In this document: positions 32,861 through 46,138 of the stretch, piece by piece
Numbering within the stretch: the first letter of the stretch is position 1
How the letters are laid out: every line of letters begins with the position of its first letter
Source of the DNA: Canna indica
Lineage: Eukaryota > Streptophyta > Magnoliopsida > Zingiberales > Cannaceae
DNA length: 64,000 bases
Reading direction: 5' to 3'
Assembly: GCA_034359265.1 (NCBI GenBank)
Contig: CP136890.1
Span: 44,056,501-44,120,500 of the forward strand
The notes under the pieces: model-generated
Database searches by the model: none
Told to the model about the DNA's origin: nothing
Seen by the model: only the letters and a program-made list of their open reading frames with translations
Translations under genes and position numbers: made by a program

Positions 32861-34130
32861 ACTGTTGTAACTCCTCTTGCATAGCAAAAATCTAGAATTT
32901 ATCTTTCAAAGCTTCCTTGACATTTTTTGGTTTAACTATGGAAGTGTAGCAAGAGTACCTGATAATTTCCTGGTGATTTTTCTTGGATTGATTCCTGGTC
33001 TTAACTCCATCATATACATCGCCAATCACATTTTACAAGGGGTGATTCTTGAGAGTTCTTGCTGTTTATTTAGCTCTCGAGTCATCACTTTCTTCTTCCT
33101 GTTCAGTGTCAGTCTCAAGGTCTATTGGATCAGCAGTTTCATATGACTGTTTAGTGGCCTTGGAGGAATTCTGGGCAGACTTACCAATAGTTGAAATTGC
33201 CTTCTCATCAGTAGTCAAAGTCTAGCAGATTCGAGAGTCATCAACCTTCATATTTGGTGACTTCATCATAGTTTGAGTGCCTTTGTTGTAGACTCGGTAG
33301 GCCTTGCTATTAGTGGAATAGCCCAAGAATATGGCTTCATCGATCACTTTTGCTTTGCATCTTCCCAAGATACTCCCTATCGTTTAGAACATAGCACCTA
33401 CTACCAAAAAAATGAAAATATGTAAGGTTAGACTTTCTTCCATTCCATAATTCATAAGGTGTTTTATCAAACTTTAGTCTAAGAAACACTCGATTAATGA
33501 TGTAACAAGCTGTGTTGATAGCCTCAGCCCAAAATCTCTCAGGAATGTGTTTGGAATTGAGTGTTACATGAGCCATCTCCTGGATAGTACGGTTTTTTCT
33601 TTCTACTACACCATTCTATTGAGGAGTCTTAAGAGCAGAAAATTCATGCAATATACCATTTTCATCACAGAATTCAAAGAAAGAAATATTCCCAAATTCT
33701 CTTCCGTGATCACTCCTTATTTTGATCACCTTCATAATAGGAAGTTCTTGTTCATTCTGAAGTCTCAAGCACAGAGATCTAAAATTGCTGAAGGCATTAG
33801 ACTTCTCTCTTAGGAATTCTGTTCAGGTAAAGTGAGAGAAATCATCAACACATACAAGAACATACTTTTTATCACCAATACTTTCAACCTACATGGGACC
33901 AACCAGGTCCAGGTGAAGAAGCTCTAGAGGTTTTGATGTAGTAACTAGTTGTAACTGCTGATGAGTCTGCCTTGTTTGTTTTCCTTCTTGACAAGGACCG
34001 CATACAACTTCAGGTTCTCCAGAAATTTTAGGAATTCCTTTGACGGCTCCACCATTTACAAGTTTCTTAAGATCTCTGTAATTAACATGGCCTAACTGTC
34101 GATGCCACTGATTAATATCAGAAGAAATAA
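32861..34130 (-). pseudogene. C2 integrase
   Basis: Read on the minus strand: the zinc region (WHRQLGHVNYRDL ... VCGPCQEGKQ) at about 34110-33970, then LLHLDLVGPM with the first Asp, VDDFSHFT, IRSDHGREFGN with the second Asp, and GVVERKNRT with the catalytic Glu at about 33590. Then FWAEAINTACYIINRV and YELWNGRKSNLTYFH in the 33576-33337 frame. The less conserved 32861-33336 part links to RT. Stops at several Trp/Gln codons (FT-stop, TPQ-stop) kill the frame. Confidence 0.85.
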
Positions 34131-34511
34131 CTAAAAGATGAATAGAATAGTAGGCAATTTTGTAACAGTTGTCTCTTGATCTATTCCCTTCAAGATACAG
34201 TCACCATCCTTATCAAAAACCTTGCAACTATTTTTGGTAAATTGAACATTTAAATTTTGATCACACAGTTGGCTTATACTCACCAAATTAGGCTTAAGAC
34301 CTTCCACAAGTAGGATATTTTCCAGATTAGGAATTCCTAGAACATTGAGAGTTCCAACTCCTACAACATTCCCATGTCCTCCATCTCCAAAAGTAAAAGT
34401 TGCACCTCCATGTATTTGAATATCTTTCAGATTGTCCGAGCTCCCTGTCATATACTGAGAACATCCACTGTCGAAATACCAACAGACAAGAGAAGAAACA
34501 ATCTTTGACAT
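34131..34511 (-). pseudogene. C2 protease
   Basis: The open frame of 126 codons has WYFDSGCSQYMTG with the catalytic D-S-G, then VGVGTLNVLGIPN and GLKPNLVSISQLCDQ. This is the copia protease next to the integrase zinc region. It is one of the better-kept parts of C2. Confidence 0.88.
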
Positions 34512-36221
34512 AAAAGCACCATAACATCTATTAATATCAGTCTTCCTTATCCAGATTTGCTTAATTTTTTGCCTGGGGGTTTTTACATGATTCTTTCTCC
34601 TCAGTTTGTTGGCGAGTTTGAAGCAATTTGCTATAATGTGTCATCTACACTTGAAATAGTAGCATATGGGTACCCTATCCCCTCTCGTTGTAGTAGGCTG
34701 TTGTTGACTTGAAGAGCCTCTATGACAGTTCCTCAGTTAAGTAGGCAGTTGAGACTGGGGTTTCAACTGGCATGAACTAGTGTATCCTAGTCCATTGTGA
34801 TTAGAAGGAAATTTTCATGCACTCAAAATTTTGTTAAGAGTACCACTAGAATTCATCATTCTAACTTCCTTCTTTGCCTTTTCAAGTTCAGCAATCAACT
34901 TGGATTGTTTGTCTTCCTTTTCAGTAATCTGATTTTGAAGAGTTTGAACTTTCTCCTCAAGTTTCTTCTTTCATTCAATCACGAACTTGTTTTGATTACA
35001 GAGAGACTTGTTATGTTTTACCATTTCAACCCATTTATCAAACATCTCCTAGTAGGCTTACTTAAGACTATCAGCACATTGAACTTTGCAATGATCATTA
35101 TCTGCATCTGAGTTGTTAGGAGGTAAACTCCTGTGTCATCAATACTAGTTGTGAATGCTATAAAGTTGTCTTGTTCAGACTCTTCTGAGTCAATTTCTTC
35201 TTCATAATCACTCTAGGTAACAGTAAAGGAATTTTTGAACCTCTTATGTAGATTTGGACATTCTGATCTCACATGTCCAAATCCTTCAGATTCAAAGCAT
35301 TGGACACCTTTTGACTTTTGTTTTGAATCATTTTTTAGCCCAAAGGATTGACTTCTTCTGTTTTCTCCAGCAGAGAAGTTTGATTTTGAACTGGTCAAAC
35401 TGGATGGTTGAAACTATTGTTTGAACTGTGAATTCAACTACGAGTTCTGGTTTTGCTTATTCTTGGCTCTTAGAAATCTCTTGAATTTTTTTGTCATAAA
35501 AGCAAAGACATCATCCATCTCATCTTCATAACAGTCTTCAGACTTGATCTCATTCTCAATAGCACTGAAGGCATGATTTTTCTTCTTTTCTTTATGAGAA
35601 TATTTTTCAGACAGTTTCAACTCGTAGGTTTCAAATTTACCCATCAGAGTGTCAAGAGTAATAGTCGATGGGTGATGAACTTCACTAGTGGCAACAACTT
35701 TCAAGTTGAACTTGGAAGGCATGGATCTCAGAACTTTCCTTACCACCTTTTCTTCTAAATATGATTCTCCAAAGTTGGTAGCATTGTTTATAAGGTCTTT
35801 GATATGCCCATGAAAGTCTTGAATATTTTCATCTTCTCCCATCTTTAGGTTTTCAAATCTGGTGATGAGGATTTCAACTTTTGACTTCTGATGAGTCAAT
35901 GATCCTTCATGATTTGTTTCAAAAATCTACCATGCTTGCTTTGCCAAAGTGCAGGCAGAGATAAGTTTAAATTGAGAGGGATCAACACAATTGAAGATAT
36001 CATTTAGAGCCTTATTGTCATAGTTTGCTGCAATAATTTTGGCCTCAGAATATTGACTAGTGCTCAGTCCCATCAATAGTTGGAGGAGTATAGCCAACCT
36101 CTATAGTGTCCCAGCAACGATCATCCAAGGACTTGATGAAAGCTCTCATCCGAGTCTTCCAATAAGAATAGTTTGTTTCGATGAGTAATGGAGGAACATT
36201 GACAAAATTTCTCTTAGGCAT
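34512..36221 (-). pseudogene. gag: C2 gag and nucleocapsid
   Basis: The start MPKRNFVNVPPLLIETNYSY is at 36221, 70 bases after the primer site. Then comes the UBN2-type gag core at 35899-35438 (RFENLKMGEDENIQDFHGHI, VLRSMPSKFNLKVVA). A zinc knuckle at 35213-35398 reads CFESEGFGHVRSEC: the second Cys of C-X2-C-X4-H-X4-C is Ser. A stop follows DGTEH at about 36057, and more lie between segments. Confidence 0.82.
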
Positions 36222-36290
36222 TCTTTCCACCTTGAGCCTGAAAGAAAAGAGACACTCCAAGGATCTGTGCAGGTAAATGTTAGCACAATT

Positions 36291-36302
36291 GCTCTGATAC
36301 CA
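36291..36302 (-). other. C2 primer binding site
   Basis: The minus strand reads TGGTATCAGAGC, an exact copy of the usual initiator tRNA-Met type site, two bases inside the LTR end (GTTTCA). Confidence 0.92.
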
Positions 36303-36304
36303 AT

Positions 36305-37099
36305 TGAAACTATAGTCTCTTAGGGAACTTCTATTAATGGACAATTGCACCTAATTTGCGGGGCACTAACCAGACAAATGCTCAATGCACTATCAACGAG
36401 TATAATTTTAGCTTCAGGATTTCACACTCCGAACTCCAACTATCAGTACTACAGTGAATTGGAAATAACAAAAATATATTTGCTATTACAAATACATACC
36501 AACTTGCCTCTTTATGACATCCCAGCCACAGAGTCCTATCCTGCACACAGTTCTTGTGTTATAGTGAGTTAACAGCCCACAACCATCTTAGCTTTAAGAT
36601 AAGAAAGGTAGATTGTTGTCGTCTTTGCACTCAGCAATCTCAACTCCTCATATAATTGGCAACACAATGTATGCGCATTGGAGATATCTTTATTCAGATC
36701 TTCTCACCAGTATATATATGTGACACCAGACCAATCTGAATAAATGTTGACTTAAACACCGATCATTAATATCATTAGTTCAGACCAAATAGGCAACTCT
36801 AAATCACCATAAAGCTCAAGGAGTAACGCCTAGAGACATTAATGAATGTCACTCCGCTACCCATAAAATTAGATATGCAATAAACATATAATTAATGATG
36901 ATTAAAATATCAGAGAGATAAAAGATAATCATCATTAATTATGGTAACCCAAAAGTCATCATTACGCAGCATCCTCATCTTGAAATCCATAGATATAGGA
37001 GAAGTTGTGACTGTCTTCAATTGCAACTGTCAATTTTATCGAGAACAACTTGAAATGCTTTTAACAAATATACCCAAGACATAAAAGCCAACACTAACG
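36305..37099 (-). repeat. C2 5' LTR
   Basis: The minus strand starts near TGCGTTAGTGTTGG (C3 has TGTTAGTGTTGACC) and ends ...TAGTTTCA. About 795 bp. It is collinear in parts with C1 and the C3 LTR. Confidence 0.8.
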
Positions 37100-38292
37100 C
37101 ATTCGATGTTTGGGCTAGATTTAATGTCTTATATGATTATTCTAAAACCGAGGAATTAGCAACTTTTATTGAAGGCGGTGATGACAATGGTCATCCCTCC
37201 AATACTAACGTGGTTTTTGAAGCCCTAAGTGTTTCGAGTCAAAGAAGCACTAAAAGTCGAAAAAGGAAGGTGATTTGTCATTTATGCAAGGAAATAAGAC
37301 ATATCAAGAAGAATTGTCCATCATTGAAAAACAAGGCAAAGAAGAGGTCAAATGCTTACACATCATCATCCCATTCAAGTGAAGCACCCTCTTGCCATGA
37401 CTATGAAGCCAATTCAAATGTTTGCCTCACGGATGCTAATGATGAGATCTCTTCCTCTTCTAGTCATGTTAATGAGTATGATAATAGTAGTGATAATAGT
37501 TCTTCATATACTCTTAAAATGTCATATGAAGAATTATTAGAAGAAAGTCAAAAATTATATGCCTTGGTTTTAAAAAAGGATAAGGAAAACAAAAAGGTTA
37601 GAGAGGAGAATTCTAGACTTAGTTCACATATGCATGCTCTAGAATTAGAAATGAGAAATTAAAATCTAGCTCATTTGATCCTTCCTACATTAAAACTTGA
37701 GCTTAAGGACTTAAAGCTTGAAAATAAAAATTTGAAAATTGGTTTCAAAATTGAGAATGAGATTTTGAAAAATGAAAACTCAAAAATCAATAAGGAAAAT
37801 TATATGTTGAAATCTCAAATGCATGCTTTATATAAATCCATATATGACTTGAAAAAGGAGGTTTTGGTATTGAGTAAAAAGGTAAATGAATTTACAAAAG
37901 TTTCTTCCTTTAAGAATCCACAAAGGAGAAATGACACCTTTAAGAATACTCATGCATATCATGCTTATCATGTTAAGCATTCTACCTCTAAACCTCATGA
38001 TCATAAAAAGATGAATGTTTCTCTAAAGAATGCTCATGCTCATCTTAGTTCATATGTCAAGCATTCTAATGATAAATTTCATGTCCATAGCAAAAATGAA
38101 AAGAAATTTCATGGACATTATTTTTGTTGTGGTGTTTATGGGCACGCCATCTATGATTGTGCCTTCAAAATGAACCCAAGTGTTGTGAAGACACTTTGGG
38201 TACCTAAGCCCACTAACCCCCTAGGACCTAAAGGCATTTGGGTACGAAAAGTATCATGTTCTCTTGTAGGGGGAGCTACCACACAAGGGTAA
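37099..38292 (+). pseudogene. gag: F2 gag, 5'-truncated
   Basis: Same frame throughout, from NAFDVWARFN to ATTQG-stop at 38290, with one TAA at 37660-37662. It has both zinc knuckles: CHLCKEIRHIKKNC, and CGVYGHAIYDC preceded by YFC. It ends with VKTLWVPKPTNP. It continues over the site of the first stop in F (KDKENKKVREEN), showing the frame was once open there. Confidence 0.87.
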
Positions 38293-38384
38293 ACAGAAAT
38301 GGACTATTGAAGTTGACCTTGAATCCAAACGAGAAATCTCTATAGGTATGGAAATTGGCATCAAAGACTTTGGTATCATCTCCT

Positions 38385-40057
38385 TGTTGGTGAAATGGTC
38401 ACACTAGAGGGGGGGTGAATAGTGTGTTTGCTAATCTTAAACTTAATTCCGGTTTTAATCATTTTCTTGATAACTTTTGTTAATGCACTATTCGACTACT
38501 AGATAAATGTGGAAGCGAATAAAACAAGTGAAGTAATCGATAGAAAAGTAAGCAATGCAAACACAATGATTTATAGTGGTTCGACCCCAATGCCTACTCC
38601 ACTACCTGAGCAGCCCGCTTAGGATTTCCAAACTACTTTAACTAGATTAATTGGTTTCCTTACAATGAGTACTTTACACCGAAAAAGTATCCGCTCTCAA
38701 ACCGAATGCACTTCCACACCAGGAAGTATCCTGTCTTCCTACCGAGAGCACTCTCACACCTCAACCTAAGAACAACTCGACTAATCCTACCAAACTAGGT
38801 TTGCAATGGTGGATTTAAGCCTTAACACCAAGGCAACCACCAACTCTGTCAAACCTAGTAACCTAGGTTTACACAAATTCAAATACAATGAAATAAACAC
38901 CAAAATACAATAATAATGATAGCAAATAATAAACAATATAAACTTAGCTCTCAAACAAGATGTCATCGCACCTCTTGATGACTTCAAGATGAATCAAAGC
39001 AAGCTCAAAATCAATATCAAGGTTTCTAGGCTCAAAGCTAGGGTTCTTTGCAAAGATGACACAAGAATTCTTGTAGAGATGCAAGGAGTGGATCTTTGAG
39101 GCTTAGAGGCATCAACAACCCCTTAGAAATGAGTTTGGGATGGGTATTTATAACCCCCCAACACTCAAGGCTTGTCAAAGGGCATATTTCTGCCTGTTGC
39201 CGACGCCCGATCTCTTGTCGATCGATCGTTGTTCGACCGACCGAGCGACCGCCGAGCGACCGCCGAGCGACCAAAGGCATTCTGCCCATTCTAGGCATCG
39301 GTTGGTCGACCAAAATGCCTTCTCCTTCTGTCGGTCGATCGAACCTTGGCAGACTGCTTGGTTTGGCTTATTTGTCTACTTGTTTGCTTGTTTTTGGGTT
39401 TTCGTCTTCGCTAAGTCTACTTATATAATATTTATTAACTTTAAGGTAATAACTTTAAAACATAAATGTTATATAAGGATTACCCCCCATTTGGATTCAA
39501 TAAAAATATCTAAAAAATCAAAATCCTTAAGAAAGAAAATCTAACTTTTGGGGTCTAGTACAAATTTCCGAAAATCGAAACTTTTATAATCTCCCGGGTC
39601 AAATATGGGTAGGCTAAAAGCTTCCAAAAAATCTTTAAAAATATCTCATTATCTAGTTTTTACTAAAGGAACAATTACCGGGATTTTTGGTGCCAAGAAA
39701 ATATCTAGGTCATATAGCCCTCCAAGAAGCTCCATAGGCTTAGTGAATTGTAGGGCCTTTCTAATTTTCAAGTTTTTGCGTTTAGGGGTTCGGGATTGGT
39801 TTTTTGGGTTCTTATGCATCGTCATGAGGATTTACAATACAAGCTAGACACCCTAGACCTAAACTTTAACTTCCCGAAGAATTCGAGTGCGTCGACCAAC
39901 GTCCTTCTAATTTTCTGATTTCTCCGATATTTCTAATCGTGGATGTCGTGCGCTAACCGATATGGAACCTAAAAATATTTCTCAATGAAACATTAGTTCC
40001 ATACTTGTTATCATCAAAACTGAGATTAAGACCAAGGTAGAAAACGTTAGGCCAACA
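38385..40057 (-). repeat. S2: solo LTR in F2
   Basis: TGTTGGTGAAATGG at 38385 to GGCCAACA at 40057, 1673 bp, flanked by perfect CTCCT (38380-38384 and 40058-40062). TATA-like TTATAAATA on the minus strand at 39145-39153. Palindromes at 39217-39350. Confidence 0.93.
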
Positions 40058-40316
40058 CTCCTGTACTCAGTTGCTTAAATTAGAGTTGGAGTTTTCATAT
40101 ATGTTTAATATTAGTAGATCTCCCACTCTTGATAAGCTTCAAAAATGCTTTTTGATTTTTGATTTCCGGTCTCTTCGGAGACCTATGAAGCCTATAAAGG
40201 GCTAATGCGACATTGCAGTTTTAAATCATAGGCTCATTGTGGCCATTCGGTTTTCAACCAATAAGAAGGGTTGGAGATCTTATTCTTTCAAAATTTCATA
40301 TTTTGTGTCACGCCCC

Positions 40317-43300
40317 AACTCAGGGTCGTGTGACCGGCCGGGGTCTATGTTGATACCCCGAAGTCTACCACATGCACTGACCAATCACATATATAAAAAA
40401 ACACTAAACCAACAAGAGAATCATGAAATAAAATGGCGACCAAGCTTTATTAAAGTCAAAATAGTTTTAAGTTTAAAGAAAATAACTCAACTTTTAAAGG
40501 AAACATTTCAAGTTTGAAAGCAGTAAGTGTTTTACAAGACCCTTCAGTTCATGACCAACAACTCTAACAACGCGACTACGACTACATGGATGCCTGCTAC
40601 GAGATATATGCCTCCACCTGCACCATGCCACCAGGTCGTACCTCACTGGTCGGGCTCTACAAAAACAAAACAACTATGAGTTCACGAGGAACTCGGTGAG
40701 CGGTTCTCCACTTAAATCCCCGATAAGTTACCATATATAACAGTACGATACAGTTAAGGAATTTAAGCTAACCAGTTTACTATGTCGTACAAGTTCGTAA
40801 CCCGGCCTCTTGGACCCTTACCAAACTCAGTGTCACTCGGCCACTATGGGCCTAAACTATATAGAAGGTTCGGCCATGCCAGACTTCCCCTCTCTACGAA
40901 ACCAGGCCAGGTCGGCCTCTGTGAGTGCCCCAATAAGGCATATATTATTCAAACAACTAAATTACCGGGTTCGTCAACTAGGATGGCAACTAGTCTCAGG
41001 AACCCTCCAGGTTAGGGATAGCTAGCCCCACCTAACTCGGGTCTACCGTCAGCGTGGCCCACTAACAAAATCTCAAGACCCTCCGCCACTCAGGTCTAAC
41101 ACCTAGTGGGGCCCCTGGTGCAATCTCAAGACCCTAATCACCGCTGAGTTGTGTGGTAGTCGTTCGGCTAATAGCACTCCTCTGTAGACCATCTCAATCA
41201 CAATACACAATTAGGGTTTCTATAATAATTCAATTTATGTTTTTCGGGCATTGCCCATATCCGACCCTTCCCTCAGGTCGCACTAGCCGAACACTAAGGG
41301 CCTGTTTGGTTAGCGAAACCAAGTCTGTTTTCATGGTTTCAGTTTCATTGAAACCAAAACTGCTTACGAAAACGTGTTTGGTTTAGTGTTTTCGTGAAAC
41401 TGAATCGAAACCAGAATGAAAACGAAACCAGTTTTCTTAATAAAAATGAAAACAACAGAATGTTGTTTTCTGTGGTTTCGAGACTGTCGGTTTCGTCATC
41501 AAAATGCTGTGACAACTTTGTAATTATAAATATTTTTTTTATAAAATTAATTAATTTAAAAATAAATCAAACTATATCGAATTTTTAAAAATAAAAATAA
41601 AAATCATTATTTTTAACTCAAACTTTTATCTTAAATTTATAAAATAATTAAACCAATTTATATCTAATTGACTCAAACCCAAATTTTAAATAACTCAATT
41701 TTCTTAAAGTTGGTCTATTTATAATTTAATCAAACCTAATTTTAGATCATTGGACTTGTTTTTTTTTGAAATTTTATAATAACTATTAATTAATTTTTAT
41801 ATCTAATTGAACAAAAAAATCTTAAATTACAAATAACTTAATTAATTAAATCATTTAAATATTTTGTAACCATAGTAACAAATATTTAATTTTGTAAACT
41901 AACTAAATATTTAATTACTACTAAAAATGTTCAAGGAAAATTAATATTATTTTTTATAATCAAATAAATATTTACTGGTTTCAACTAACTAAAACTGATG
42001 ATGTTTTTATTAACCAAACGCATTTTCAAAAAACCGAAAACTAGAAACCAAAACCAAGTTTTCGAAACCAAGTTTTCAGTTTCACTGAAACCAAACCAGA
42101 AAATAATTTTCGCTAACCAAACAGCACCTAATGTTCTCTATCTATCCCTATGTGTGAAACTTAGTTTATGCACTTTGTTTCTCAAGGGTAATTACCACTC
42201 ATAGGTACAGAACCCCTACTTCTTGATTCATTTGAGCAAATGAAACATAGAAAAATGTGGTCTACCCTTACCAACAATAATATCCATGTGAATGCCGAAA
42301 TAAGGAGATTAAATTCAGTAATTAAATTCTAAATTTCAGTAAGGAAGCAAGTAGTATAACATGGCAAAGATTGGGCACTAACATTAGAAAATAATTGAAA
42401 CATTTCCATGATTCACATGCCATACTAAATCCTAACCATGTATATACTTTCAAGAACATTTCCTTATAACATGATAATCTCAATCTACCACTACCAACAA
42501 TTCATATATTGAGTGAGTAATCTATAACATAATCAATGAATTAACACTCAACATGTAAGCATGAACCAAATCGAGCCCCTTTTCCCTCCTCACACCCACT
42601 CGGCCGAACCTAACCTAGGTTACTCATGCTCGGCCGAGATTAACCAAGGTGGAAGAAAGGGTTTTCGGCCATGATCAATAGGAATTAAACCATCAATCAT
42701 GAAAAAAATTTGATCCAAGAGGGTTCGGCCACTCTAGGAAATTAGGGGAAAATTAGGCATGACCTTACTCCTTTTCCCTTCATGCGGCCGACCCTTAAAC
42801 TCAAGGAAAACTTTGAGAAAATTCATTAATTAACAGCATGCACATGATAGGATCAAGTCTCGGAAGAAAACTCGTTGAATCGATGGAATCATTACGAGAA
42901 ATCAACAAATCCTCAATAACTTGGGTCGGCTACCCGCCTACCCTAGAGATCTTGGCTCAACCACTCACCTCGACTAGGGAAAAAGATGGATGAGATGACA
43001 ACGATCCCGATCACTTCGACAACGGCACTGATCCGGCGCCGCCGAAGAGCTCATCTTCTCCTCTCTTCCTCCCCTCGAGCTACGTGCGGCTCGACTTGTC
43101 TTGAGCCACACGGCGGCTTGGGGTGAGGGATTTATTCTTTTTTTTTGACAAAGATACCCCTCTTCACTTAAACCCTCTCACTCGACTCCACCTAAACCCA
43201 GATTGAGCCCCGATTCAATCCGCGAACCCATACATTCTAAAAACATTAACCATGCGTTTAAATTTTAAATTATACCTCTTACTCGCGGCAATTTTGTGAC

Positions 43301-43373
43301 TCGGCCCGGCTAGTTCCCGATCCGATGGGCTGCACCCAGGAAATTTTTATATTAGGAAACCCCGAGTCTTACA
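40317..43373 (-). repeat. Gypsy solo LTR (~3.06 kb) in F2
   Basis: Minus strand: TGTAAGACTCGGGG at 43373 to ...GGGGCGTGACA at 40317. Perfect 5-bp TSD TTTTG (40312-40316 and 43374-43378). Same family as the G2 LTR. It carries a Tourist-like element at 41298-42128, so its own length is about 2.2 kb. Confidence 0.9.
41298..42128. mobile_element. Tourist-like (PIF/Harbinger) element
   Basis: The left end is GGGCCTGTTTGGTTAGCG. The right end, read in reverse, is GGTGCTGTTTGGTTAGCG. It is flanked by TAA on both sides (41295-41297 and 42129-42131), the 3-bp target of PIF/Harbinger. Inner copies of GAAACCAAAAC-type sequence extend the inverted repeat. The middle is AT-rich with no transposase, so it is non-autonomous, 831 bp. 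Confidence 0.88.
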
Positions 43374-43378
43374 TTTTG

Positions 43379-45954
43379 AGATCTCTTGATTGATTTTGGT
43401 TTCATGACGATTCTACTTGAAACGAATCTTTCACTATCTAGCTTAGGTTGAAATTCTCAAATGAGGATGTTTATTTTCACCTTCGCTATTTAGTTTTATC
43501 ACTTGCATGTAGCTTTGGTTTCATTTTCTATTAATGAAGTCTACGTGCAAGTTGAAAATGTTAATAGAAGGCCTATTATGAAGAAAATGAAAAGGAAATG
43601 AAAAGATTGGGAAATTTTCCAAGAATGAGGTATGAGTTCAATTTTGCAAAAATCTTTGTATAATAATTGAATATTCATGGTTAATGATGTCTTTATACTC
43701 ATGATTGATGTTGTATGATAAATCTATAAAATTTCATTAGTAGGTAAAATCTTGATAACTAGGCAATTTCATGATATCTTGATTGAATGAAACTTGCTCT
43801 AGGTTGAAATTCATATTAGAGACCTCATGTTTGAGTTAGTAGTTGGAAAATATGTTTATATACACATGTCACATGATTCTAGGCATTTAAACTTAAAAAT
43901 TCATGTGTAGATTAACAAGGTGATAACTAGATCACTTTAGGGGACTTAAGCCTAGAAAAGTTTGACCCAAGTCAACAAATCGACTAGGACAATTCACTTT
44001 AAGTCCAAATCTCATAAACATATTTAGGAATAGGTATGACATGTTTTCATGCATTTAGAATGAAAAATTTATATGGATAAAATGACATAGAGGCGATTTC
44101 ATGATTACCCCTTTTGAACCAAGTTGACCCAAGTCAACAAATTGACTTAGATATCTCATTTTCAATCAATATTTGATGAACATATTTAGATTTACTCATG
44201 TTTGGTGTACGTAGGTTTAAATTTGAAAAACCATGAGTAAATGATAAGATTAACACTTAGCAAGTTTCATGATAATTAGATTAGTTTAGAATGAAACCAT
44301 GCTAGGTTGATATCTTGACTTAAGGACATAATTTTCATTCCAAACTTGACATACACTCATTACATGACTATTAAGTGGTGTTATAAAAGTTTGAATGAAA
44401 ACAGAGCACGTTTTGAAAAATGACTGAAAATTATAGAAATACCATTGAAATATTAGCATTTTCAGTCAATTTTAGTATAATGTAGAAAAATGATTTTGTG
44501 ATGATTCTTGAAACTGCACTTTCGTTGAAAAATCTAGTTGTATAAAAATTTCAAAAAAAATTATCAAGAATCTGATTTATAATGGAATTTTGAAGTTGGA
44601 TTTCGGAAACACAAAGTATCACTTACTTGAAATACTCATTTTTTCAATACTTTGATTCTTCATCAAAAACTTGAAATGAAAACTCATGTATACTATTTTG
44701 ATTCTATTTCTAATATCATTCACATCATTGCTTGAGTAAAATCATTTCTATGAATGATTTTGATAACTTGAATGATAGCTAGAAATATCGATTTTTCATT
44801 GAAATCAAGATAGGATGAAAAATGAATATAGAGAATTCATTTTGAGCTCAAACTTGACACACATCGTAAATGATCATTCAGCGATGTATGGAAAGTTTGA
44901 AGCAAAATTGACATCTTTTGAAAAAAATACCTGAAATTTACAAAAAATGCCCCTGGATTTCAAGAATTTTATGAATTTATAGAAAACTGATTTTTGACTA
45001 ATTCTCGAACTTGTAGATTTCTTAAAAAATCTAGTTTATTCAATTAAAGTTTCAAAAAAATTCGTCAAGAATATAATTTTATAAGGATTCAAAAATTTGA
45101 TTTTTGTAAACTTGAAGTGTACTTTGACCTGGGTCAACAAAATAACTTAGAAACCTCTTCTTAAGCCCAAACTTGATTGATATACTTAGATTCACTCATT
45201 TTAGATATCTAGGTACCTAAATTTTAGAAAACATGAGTAGATAGCAAAATTTGACACTTAGCATTTTCATATTTTCATGTGTACTTTGAATGAAATCGTG
45301 TTAAGTTCATATTTTGATCAAACGATATTATTTTCACTTCAAACATGATGCACATGCTTTAGATGACCATATCTTTGTATCTATAAAGTTTGAGTGAAAT
45401 TTGGAAACATTTGGAAAAAATCCAATTATTTATGAAAATGGCACTACAACTTAATTAATTTTAGAAAAATGCAGTAAAATGATTTTTGATTAATTCTTAA
45501 ATCTGCATCTTACTTGGAAAATTTTCAATAATCTTGTGTTAAATATGATATGTTATGAATTTTTGAAATTGAATTTTCGGAACTTTAAAGTATCATTCTT
45601 TCCAAGTGCTCATTTTTCGATACTTTGAATTTTTGTTGAAATTTTCAAATGAGACGTGAAGTATGATATTTTAAATTCACTTATGATATCGTTCTAATCA
45701 CTTGATGAGAAAAATCATTTCTAAAGTGATTTTTGACTATTTGACCGATACTTGAAAAGATCGATACTTAAGTTACTACATGATTCTTGGTTTTGGATTT
45801 CATTTATCATTTCACGATATCATGTATTGACTTAGTCTCTTATTCGATGTTTTGGTTTTCATCCCTTGAGTCGACACTTTCGCGATTTCGAAAAATCTTT
45901 TAGAGTTTCAACTTTGACTTTTGATTGACTTTTCTTGTCCTTTTTGAGTGATGT
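43379..45954 (+). other. F2 3' noncoding region
   Basis: Continues F2 after the gypsy LTR. It is collinear with F from about 9120 to 11820, with the same GTTGACCYAAGTCAAC stretches. No coding frame. Confidence 0.75.
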
Positions 45955-46138
45955 TAAAAGGGGGAGAAAAATATAGGTAAAAGGGAAAAAAATATAGGAA
46001 ACTCATGCATATAGATAGGGGGAGTTCCATTATGTAGATATGCATGCTGATAGGGGGAGAAATCCCATGTTTGATATCCTTTGTGCTTAAATGATATATT
46101 TTCTTAAGGATGTTTGTCATCATCAAAAAGGAGGAGAT
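45955..46138 (+). other. F2 multiple polypurine tracts
   Basis: Purine stretches AAAAGGGGGAGAAAAA, AAAGGGAAAAAAA, AGGGGGAG and AGGGGGAGAAA occur in the same order as in F, and AAAAAGGAGGAGA touches the LTR. Confidence 0.83.

Larger units (their letters stand above)
31932..37099 (-). mobile_element. C2: copia element, 3' part replaced by CACTA3
   Basis: Minus-strand Ty1/copia element with 5' LTR (36305-37099), primer site, gag, protease, integrase, reverse transcriptase and the start of RNase H. It stops at 31932 within RNase H (...SDFSLWY), where CACTA3 begins. The rest is not on the far side of the CACTA block, so a deletion followed or accompanied that insertion. C2 itself lies in the gag of F2 (sequence resumes as ...NAFDVW at 37099). 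Confidence 0.87.
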
